From positions 62,001 through 126,000 of the forward strand of contig DASRWI010000031.1 of NCBI GenBank assembly GCA_035654655.1: DNA of 64,000 bases, given 5' to 3'. Numbering within the stretch: position 1 is the first letter of the stretch; each line of letters begins with the position of its first letter. This document shows, piece after piece, positions 59,142 to 64,000 of this stretch. The stretch comes from DASRWI01 sp035654655 (GTDB taxonomy: Bacteria > Bacteroidota > Ignavibacteria > Ignavibacteriales > Ignavibacteriaceae). The notes beneath the pieces are model-generated. The model saw only the letters and a program-made list of their open reading frames with translations. It was not told the DNA's origin and made no database searches. The position numbers and the translations under genes are program-made.

Positions 59142-59480
59142 ATGAAAAAAATTGAAGCAATCATTCGTCCTTTTAAATTGGATGAAGTAAAAGAAGCTCT
59201 AATGGAAGAAGGAGTTAAGGGTTTAACAATTTCTGAAGTAAGAGGTTACGGCAGACAAAAGGGACACACAGAAACTTATAGAGGGAGCGAATACAGAATT
59301 GAATTCGTTCCCAAAATGAAGTTGGAAATCATTGTTGATTCTTCAAAGGTTGATAAAATTGTTGATTTAATATTGAAAGTTGCTAAAACCGGTCAGGTTG
59401 GTGATGGTAAAATATTTATTTATAATGTTGAAGAGGTCATTAGAATTAGAACCGGTGAATCCGGAAAGGAGGCATTATAA
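59142..59480 (+). CDS. glnB: P-II nitrogen regulatory protein
   Basis: A 112-residue trimeric signal protein that senses 2-oxoglutarate and ATP/ADP. N-terminal MKKIEAIIRPFKLDEVKEAL, EVRGYGRQKGHTETYRGSEY with the uridylylation-site tyrosine Y51, the B-loop TGQVGDGKIFIY and the C-terminal IRIRTGESG are present. Typical length. It follows secA closely but no amtB or glnA is adjacent, so the usual glnK-amtB pair is not made here; GlnB versus GlnK cannot be decided by sequence alone. Overall function is certain. Confidence 0.94.
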   Translation: MKKIEAIIRPFKLDEVKEALMEEGVKGLTISEVRGYGRQKGHTETYRGSEYRIEFVPKMKLEIIVDSSKVDKIVDLILKVAKTGQVGDGKIFIYNVEEVIRIRTGESGKEAL

Positions 59481-59521
59481 AATATTTGCTTACTATTTTT
59501 TGAAAATTGAAATTGATTCTT

Positions 59522-61645
59522 ATGTTAAAATTTAAATATTTTTCTCTTGCTGCCATATTTACATTACTTCTTTCTGGTTGTAGCTTATGGAGCAATTTTA
59601 CTACGTTCTTTAACCTGTATTATAATACCAGGGATTTGTTCGATCAAGCTGAGGTGGAAATTAAACAACAGAAAAGAAGTATATTTTCCAATGAAGAATT
59701 AACCATACCTGCAACAGCTAATCAAAATCTCTCCAAAGTAATTGAAAAAAGTTCAAAGATATTACAGTTCGATGCTAATACTGCATTTGTTGATGAAGCT
59801 CTGATGATGCTTGGAAAATCTTTTTATTACCAAAAAAATTATCAAAAAGCTGTACGTAAGTTTACAGAACTTACTTCTACTCAATTAAAAAGCGAATACT
59901 TTCTTGAAGCTCAGTTATGGATTGCAAAATGCGATATGGCTTTAAGAAATTCTGATAAGGGATTATCAGAACTTGTATCCGTAAGAGAAAAGGCTAAGAC
60001 TGAAGGAGAAGATGAAATCCAAGCTGAAACTTATGTAGAAGAAATAAAATATAGAATTTTTAAAGAGGAATATGCTCCCGCCATAGAACTTGCAAAGGAA
60101 TTTATAAAAGTTAATGATGATGATGTTATAAACGCTGAAGTAGTTTATGAAATAGGTAGACTTTACGAAAAACAAAATGATTTTAATATGGCTCTTGACT
60201 ATTATAAACAAGTTCCAAATTATGACCCCTCTTATGATGTTGAGGTAAATTCATTTATTGATTTAGGGAAAGTACTAAGAAAAACAGACAAACCTAAAGA
60301 AGCTTTAGATTTATTTATTGATATGAAAAGTGAAAATAAATATAAAGAGAAATATGATGTAATTGAACTTGAAACAGGCATAACCTATTTAGAGCTTAAT
60401 GAGATTGATAAAGCCATAAGTACGCTTGAGAAAGTAGATACAACATATTTACAATCTTCTGTTATTGGTATCGCAAGATTAAAGCTTGGTGAAATATTTG
60501 AATTTAAGATGAACAATTTTGATAGTGCTGCAACTTATTATCAAAGAGCTGCTTCTTCAAGTGCTCCTAAAGAATATTTAACTGTTGCACAACAAAAAGA
60601 TATTTTATTTAAAAAATATAAAAACTTGAATGAAGATGTAAAGAATTATTCAAGACTTTATACTTATGCACTTGATACTACTGTCTATATTCAAGATTCA
60701 ATTAAGTATGCAGATTCAGTTACTTCAATTAGAAAAATTTATGAAGATGTTTTTGATACAACTAAGGGTGCGGTTAATCCTGAGATGACTCAGAGAATTA
60801 ATAATTTAATAAAACCTGTACGTCCCTACCAGCATTCTGATACATTAAGAAGTAACTTATTGAAAGCTAAATATGAGCTGGCGAATTTATATTTTACGGA
60901 ATTTAATTTGCCTGATTCTGCTTATGCATACTATTCAGATATTATAAATAATTATCAAAACTCTCCATTTGAAAGTAAAACTTTATTTGCTATAGGTAGT
61001 TATTATGATTCAAAAGGTGATAGTGTAACTGCTGATAGTTTTTATAATATTATTTATGATAAGTATAAAGACCAAACTAATTTAGTTAATGCTGCAGCAA
61101 TAAAATTGAATAAGCCATTAATTGATACTGAACTTGACCCTGCGAAAGAGCTTTATAGTAGTGCAGAAAAACTGATGCTTAATAAAAATTATAAAGAAGC
61201 TGTAAAGAATTTTTATAATATTTATTTAGAGCATCCAAATTCAAGCTACGCTCCAAAAGCCTTATATACAGCAGGTTATATACTTGAGAATAATCTAATT
61301 TTAAATGATTCCGCTGCTGCAGTATATGATACATTGTTTAGTAAATATTCAAAAACTCAGTATGCCAACAGCATCGCACAAAAGCTTAACATTTACAAAA
61401 TGGATAAAGCCAGACAAAATCAAATTGTTCAAGATTCTTTGAAGAATAATGGTAAGTTAAATATATCTACTGGTGCTGATTCATTAAATAGACCAAAACA
61501 ATTTGAAGGGGAGCAAATACAAACTGATGAAGATACACAGCCTCCTCAGCAGAATGTTAATACACAACAGCAGCCTGATACTTTGAAGGAACAGGGAAAT
61601 ATTAATAATCAAAATCAGCCAAGAGGAAGAAACAGAAGAAGATAA
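59522..61645 (+). CDS. TPR lipoprotein, PorW/SprE-like
   Basis: About 707 residues. The ATG at 59522 (MLKFKYFSLAAIFTLLLSGC) gives a clean lipobox with C20; the frame also opens at a TTG at 59507 but that adds only five residues. Residues ~80-600 hold tetratricopeptide repeats (YYQKNYQKAVRKFTEL, DFNMALDYYKQVPNYDP, NYKEAVKNFYNIYLEHPNSS). The C-terminus is a Gln/Asn-rich tail ending RGRNRRR. This layout, a TPR lipoprotein of 700+ residues, resembles PorW/SprE, an outer-membrane lipoprotein needed for T9SS and gliding; similarity is by architecture, not shown by alignment. It fits an organism with many T9SS cargo proteins. Confidence 0.7.
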   Translation: MLKFKYFSLAAIFTLLLSGCSLWSNFTTFFNLYYNTRDLFDQAEVEIKQQKRSIFSNEELTIPATANQNLSKVIEKSSKILQFDANTAFVDEALMMLGKSFYYQKNYQKAVRKFTELTSTQLKSEYFLEAQLWIAKCDMALRNSDKGLSELVSVREKAKTEGEDEIQAETYVEEIKYRIFKEEYAPAIELAKEFIKVNDDDVINAEVVYEIGRLYEKQNDFNMALDYYKQVPNYDPSYDVEVNSFIDLGKVLRKTDKPKEALDLFIDMKSENKYKEKYDVIELETGITYLELNEIDKAISTLEKVDTTYLQSSVIGIARLKLGEIFEFKMNNFDSAATYYQRAASSSAPKEYLTVAQQKDILFKKYKNLNEDVKNYSRLYTYALDTTVYIQDSIKYADSVTSIRKIYEDVFDTTKGAVNPEMTQRINNLIKPVRPYQHSDTLRSNLLKAKYELANLYFTEFNLPDSAYAYYSDIINNYQNSPFESKTLFAIGSYYDSKGDSVTADSFYNIIYDKYKDQTNLVNAAAIKLNKPLIDTELDPAKELYSSAEKLMLNKNYKEAVKNFYNIYLEHPNSSYAPKALYTAGYILENNLILNDSAAAVYDTLFSKYSKTQYANSIAQKLNIYKMDKARQNQIVQDSLKNNGKLNISTGADSLNRPKQFEGEQIQTDEDTQPPQQNVNTQQQPDTLKEQGNINNQNQPRGRNRRR

Positions 61646-61646
61646 A

Positions 61647-62129
61647 TTAATCTCCAAGATGTTCTTTGTATTTAAAACCTTTAATCGGTTCTCTAATTGT
61701 TAATACAGGACAAGGAGCTTTCCGAACTACTTTGTCGGCTGTACTTCCAAATAAAATATGCTGCATTCCTGAATGTCCGTGAGTAGAAATTATAATCAGG
61801 TCGACATTCTCTTCTTCTGCAAGATCAATAATTTCAATGAAAGGTTTTCCTGTTTTAACAACAAGCTTGTAATTTACATCCTCAGGTAGTTCATTCCTTG
61901 CAAGTTTCTCAAGTTCTTCGTTAGCTCTTTTATCCATCTCCATATCTACTGTAGGAAAAGCTACTTGCCCCATACTGAAATCAGGAGGATAAAGTACAGG
62001 TTCAATAACATAAACTAAAATTACTTCTGCTTTGAAAAACTCAATAAAGTTGACTGTATATTTTAATGCGCTGCGAGAATAATCTGAAAAATCAATAGGG
62101 ACTAATACTTTTTTGATGTTAGGTTCCAT
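61647..62129 (-). CDS. Universal stress protein (UspA family)
   Basis: A 160-residue single Usp domain. The ATP-binding motif STHGHSGMQHILFGSTADKV with the closing APCPVLTIR is present, and the start MEPNIKKVLVPIDFSDYSRSAL is typical. It responds to starvation or energy stress in known cases. The stop is one base from that of the convergent TPR gene; the start is one base beyond the CNBD stop, with GAGGA upstream, so it is the last gene of the minus-strand run. Confidence 0.93.
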   Translation of the reverse strand: MEPNIKKVLVPIDFSDYSRSALKYTVNFIEFFKAEVILVYVIEPVLYPPDFSMGQVAFPTVDMEMDKRANEELEKLARNELPEDVNYKLVVKTGKPFIEIIDLAEEENVDLIIISTHGHSGMQHILFGSTADKVVRKAPCPVLTIREPIKGFKYKEHLGD

Positions 62130-62130
62130 T

Positions 62131-62670
62131 TTAATCCTCAGGATAATTTTTAGATTTAAGTTGATATTCGAAATTCTCTTCGTTCAATTTCCTTAATCTG
62201 GCAGCAATAATCTGTGACAAAGACTGCAAAATTTTTATTCCCATTTTAGGACGAAGTTCAATATAATTATCAAGGTCAGATTTGAAAATTACTGAAACTT
62301 CACAATCCATTACTGCAATTGCTGAGCCGGATCTTTTTTCACCATCAATTAATGCAAGCTCCCCAAAAAAATCTCCTTCAACAAATGAAGCTAAGTCAAT
62401 GTTATAATCATCTGTTATTTTTCTCTTAATCATTACTTCACCCTTACGTATAATGTAAATTCCTAATCCGGGGTCCCCCTGCATAAAAATATATTCTCCT
62501 TGAACATAATTTCTTTTATGAACTATTTGAGCAAGAGAATACAAATCTTTTTTATCAAGATTATAGAAGAGGGGAACATTAAGTAAGGATTTAATAATAC
62601 TAGATTCATGGTCAGGAGTTTTGAATATATTACTCCAAAAGCTGCTATGAATAGGTTTATTAGTTTTCAT
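62131..62670 (-). CDS. Cyclic nucleotide-binding domain protein without DNA-binding domain
   Basis: A 179-residue protein with a CNBD at ~30-150: YFQGEYIFMQGDPGLGIYIIRKGEV-like start (here YVQGEYIFMQGDPGLGIYII), and the phosphate-binding cassette FGELALIDGEKRSGSAI. No helix-turn-helix follows, so it is not a CRP-type regulator; the end is a short helix (QIIAARLRKLNEENF). It may gate a partner by binding cAMP or c-di-GMP, but the ligand-contact residues (RSGSAI) are only partly canonical. Co-transcribed with the Usp gene. Confidence 0.85.
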   Translation of the reverse strand: MKTNKPIHSSFWSNIFKTPDHESSIIKSLLNVPLFYNLDKKDLYSLAQIVHKRNYVQGEYIFMQGDPGLGIYIIRKGEVMIKRKITDDYNIDLASFVEGDFFGELALIDGEKRSGSAIAVMDCEVSVIFKSDLDNYIELRPKMGIKILQSLSQIIAARLRKLNEENFEYQLKSKNYPED

Positions 62671-62679
62671 TTATACCTT

Positions 62680-63432
62680 TTAATGGAATATTCCAGATTC
62701 AGCTACACGCCATAATTTTTGACAAGGAAATTTATTTTCATATAAAGCTCTACCGATAATAACAGAATCTATACCAACAGTTATATATCTTTGAACATCA
62801 AGCAATTCATCTTTATTTCTGATACCACCAGATAAAGTTACTTTCCCACCTGTAACTTCCGCTACATCACGAGATAACCTTATATTAGGACCACCTAAAA
62901 CTCCATTTCGCATAACATCAGTAACAATAAAACGTTCAACTCCCATATCAGCCATTCTTTTTGCAAAATCCAGATAATTTATGCCGGTTCGGAATCTTCT
63001 TCCTCGGGTTATAACTTCAGTTTCAATTATATCAAGAGATACACAAATTTTAGAAGGACCATATTTATTAAAAACTCTTTCAAACTCTGTTGGATTTTCA
63101 AGAGCCATTGTGCTAATACTTAGCCTGCTAATACCAAGGTCCATAGCAACATCTGCATCTTCCAAATTTCTTATGCCACCGGCAAATTGAACAGGAATAA
63201 TTACAGAATTACAAATTTCCTTTACAATAGGATAATTTTTTTGTGTATGATCTTTGGCCCCATTAAAATCTACAACATGCAGCAGCTTAGCATTTTCTGT
63301 TCTCCATATTCGAGCCATTTCAACAGGGTCACTGCCATATTCTAAACAATCTAATTCGGGAATACCTTGTACTATACGTATTGTTTTTCGATCTTTAATA
63401 TCTATCGAAGGTATTACTAATAATTTTCTCAT
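62680..63432 (-). CDS. hisA: HisA-family isomerase (phosphoribosylformimino-AICAR phosphate isomerase)
   Basis: A 250-residue TIM barrel of the HisA/HisF type. The first catalytic Asp is in IPSIDIKDRKTIRIV, the second in ICVSLDIIE; phosphate-binding loops FAGGIRN and LSGGIRNKDEL are in place. It would catalyse ring-opening Amadori rearrangement in histidine synthesis. Two points differ from common HisA: the TDIxRDG motif reads TDVMRNG, and no other his gene is near. The neighbours (CNBD, Usp, a membrane glycosyltransferase-like fragment) give no support for histidine synthesis. A diverged paralogue with another substrate is possible. Confidence 0.85.
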   Translation of the reverse strand: MRKLLVIPSIDIKDRKTIRIVQGIPELDCLEYGSDPVEMARIWRTENAKLLHVVDFNGAKDHTQKNYPIVKEICNSVIIPVQFAGGIRNLEDADVAMDLGISRLSISTMALENPTEFERVFNKYGPSKICVSLDIIETEVITRGRRFRTGINYLDFAKRMADMGVERFIVTDVMRNGVLGGPNIRLSRDVAEVTGGKVTLSGGIRNKDELLDVQRYITVGIDSVIIGRALYENKFPCQKLWRVAESGIFH

Positions 63433-63438
63433 AAATAC

Positions 63439-64000
63439 TTATAACTTAGTTAAAGAATCTTTTTTTTCCATAAAATAAACCGTTACGCCATGAAATTTTT
63501 TTTCATCTGACAATATATAATTATTCCTTTTCATAACATCTATAGCTCCGTCATAATCCTGATAACGGAAAACCATCCATATTCTTTTTGCTTCTGATGC
63601 TTCAATAGTTGATAAAAAACTTTTATCTTTTATTGATTCCCAATCAAAAGTTAATAGGTCTGTTTTTTTCTCATTTTTATTAAAGTAGTAATCAAATGCA
63701 TACAATTTACTGTCCCAGGGATATACTACAATTAAATCATCAGGTTGAAATTTTTCTTTAATATATGAAGTAGTTTCACGCCATTGTTCTTTGTGATCTT
63801 TTTCAAAATATGATTCAATGCTTAGCGTACTTAAATAAAATATTAGAATTACTAAAGGGATTACTATATATTTTCTAAAGTTCATTATTCCTGCTGAAAC
63901 CAGAATGAAGAATGGAATTGAAGAAGATATAGCATATTTGCTATTAAAAATAGCTTCTGAATATCTTGAAATAGTATATGGAAGTGCAATAGGGAGTACT
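63439..64000 (-). CDS. Membrane protein C-terminal fragment, glycosyltransferase-39/ArnT-like (5' end outside window)
   Basis: The frame is open from the right edge of the window; the methionine at 63885 is internal. Visible are 187 residues: two hydrophobic helices (PFFILVSAGIM and YIVIPLVILIFYLSTLSI) preceded by RYSEAIFNSKYAIS, then a soluble tail beginning HKEQWRETTSYIKEKFQPDD and containing VVYPWDSKLYAFDYYF. The pattern (last TM helices, then a compact domain that begins with a W-E-x-x-x-YI helix) is typical of C-terminal ends of membrane-bound glycosyltransferases of the GT39/ArnT/DUF2029 kind. Function uncertain without the N-terminus. It lies 6 bases ahead of hisA and probably heads its operon. 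Confidence 0.7.
   Translation of the reverse strand, partial: VLPIALPYTISRYSEAIFNSKYAISSSIPFFILVSAGIMNFRKYIVIPLVILIFYLSTLSIESYFEKDHKEQWRETTSYIKEKFQPDDLIVVYPWDSKLYAFDYYFNKNEKKTDLLTFDWESIKDKSFLSTIEASEAKRIWMVFRYQDYDGAIDVMKRNNYILSDEKKFHGVTVYFMEKKDSLTKL

Noticed and set aside
63439..63885. A complete 148-residue protein at the right end
   Set aside because: The frame stays open through the window edge with TM-like sequence upstream, so the Met at 63885 is internal.
1..64000. tRNA, rRNA, transposase, integrase, toxin-antitoxin or phage-defence genes
   Set aside because: Scanned the intergenic regions and all products; nothing with the required motifs was found.

Overview
This 64 kb AT-rich window (my impression is roughly one third G+C) carries about fifty protein genes. 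I see no rRNA, tRNA, transposase, integrase or CRISPR array. The best reading is a chromosomal segment from a free-living member of the Bacteroidota/Chlorobiota group, most like the Ignavibacteria. The evidence is five proteins ending in the type IX secretion (T9SS) sorting domain with the QNYPNPFNP core, a PorV/PorQ-type outer-membrane protein, a TonB-dependent receptor with a carboxypeptidase-like N-terminal domain, and two candidate promoter elements of the TAnnTTTG type. The lineage is inferred from these families, not from a marker-gene tree.

Layout. 1-850: 3' end of a DUF5916-like outer-membrane protein, then purM on the minus strand. 2.1-9.5 kb: a tightly packed six-gene operon for aerobic tyrosine breakdown (HPPD, homogentisate dioxygenase, a HisC-like aminotransferase, fumarylacetoacetase-like hydrolase, a flavin reductase-like protein, acetoacetyl-CoA synthetase). 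9.5-11.5 kb: two envelope proteins of unknown function and a STAS protein. 11.8-13.2 kb: membrane beta subunit and small TM subunit of a sodium-pumping decarboxylase. 13.2-16.1 kb: ROK-family protein, MFS transporter and SIS protein, probably sugar or amino-sugar use, which also fits nagA at 20.8-21.9 kb. 16.2-20.6 kb: two tandem secreted YCF48/BNR-repeat proteins. 22-27.3 kb (minus strand): methylmalonyl-CoA mutase large subunit, epimerase, decarboxylase alpha subunit, a soluble OadG-like fragment, a biotin carrier and TerC. 27.6-31.4 kb: a six-PAS hybrid histidine kinase. 31.7-41.7 kb: a T9SS cargo protein, a TIGR02757 protein, an OPT transporter, a PqqD-like protein, PepD, an MFS transporter, an envelope protein and an M29-like aminopeptidase. 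41.9-50.8 kb: a five-gene outer-membrane/T9SS locus. 50.9-59.5 kb: a secreted GHL10-type glycosidase, def, fmt, a Cys/Met-metabolism PLP enzyme, secA and a P-II protein. 59.5-64 kb: a TPR lipoprotein, then a minus-strand run of a membrane-protein fragment, hisA, a cyclic-nucleotide-binding protein and a universal stress protein.

How the parts fit. Tyrosine is taken to fumarate plus acetoacetate, and acetoacetate is activated to the CoA ester. Methylmalonyl-CoA mutase, epimerase and the decarboxylase would interconvert succinyl-CoA and propionyl-CoA and could drive Na+ export. The decarboxylase is encoded in two blocks about 10 kb apart, and its small OadG-type subunit appears to be divided between them: a membrane-anchor part beside the beta subunit and a soluble C-terminal part beside the biotin carrier. 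That split and the 41.9-50.8 kb outer-membrane locus are the most interesting points here.

No gene-free stretch exceeds 300 bases. The three longest gaps are 11545-11812 (AT-rich, only a weak 8-bp inverted repeat), 27324-27575 (three inverted repeats) and 31443-31697 (a TTGACA box next to an 18-bp palindrome). Several genes are given corrected starts, because the longest reading frame would begin inside a terminator hairpin or ahead of the ribosome-binding site or signal peptide.
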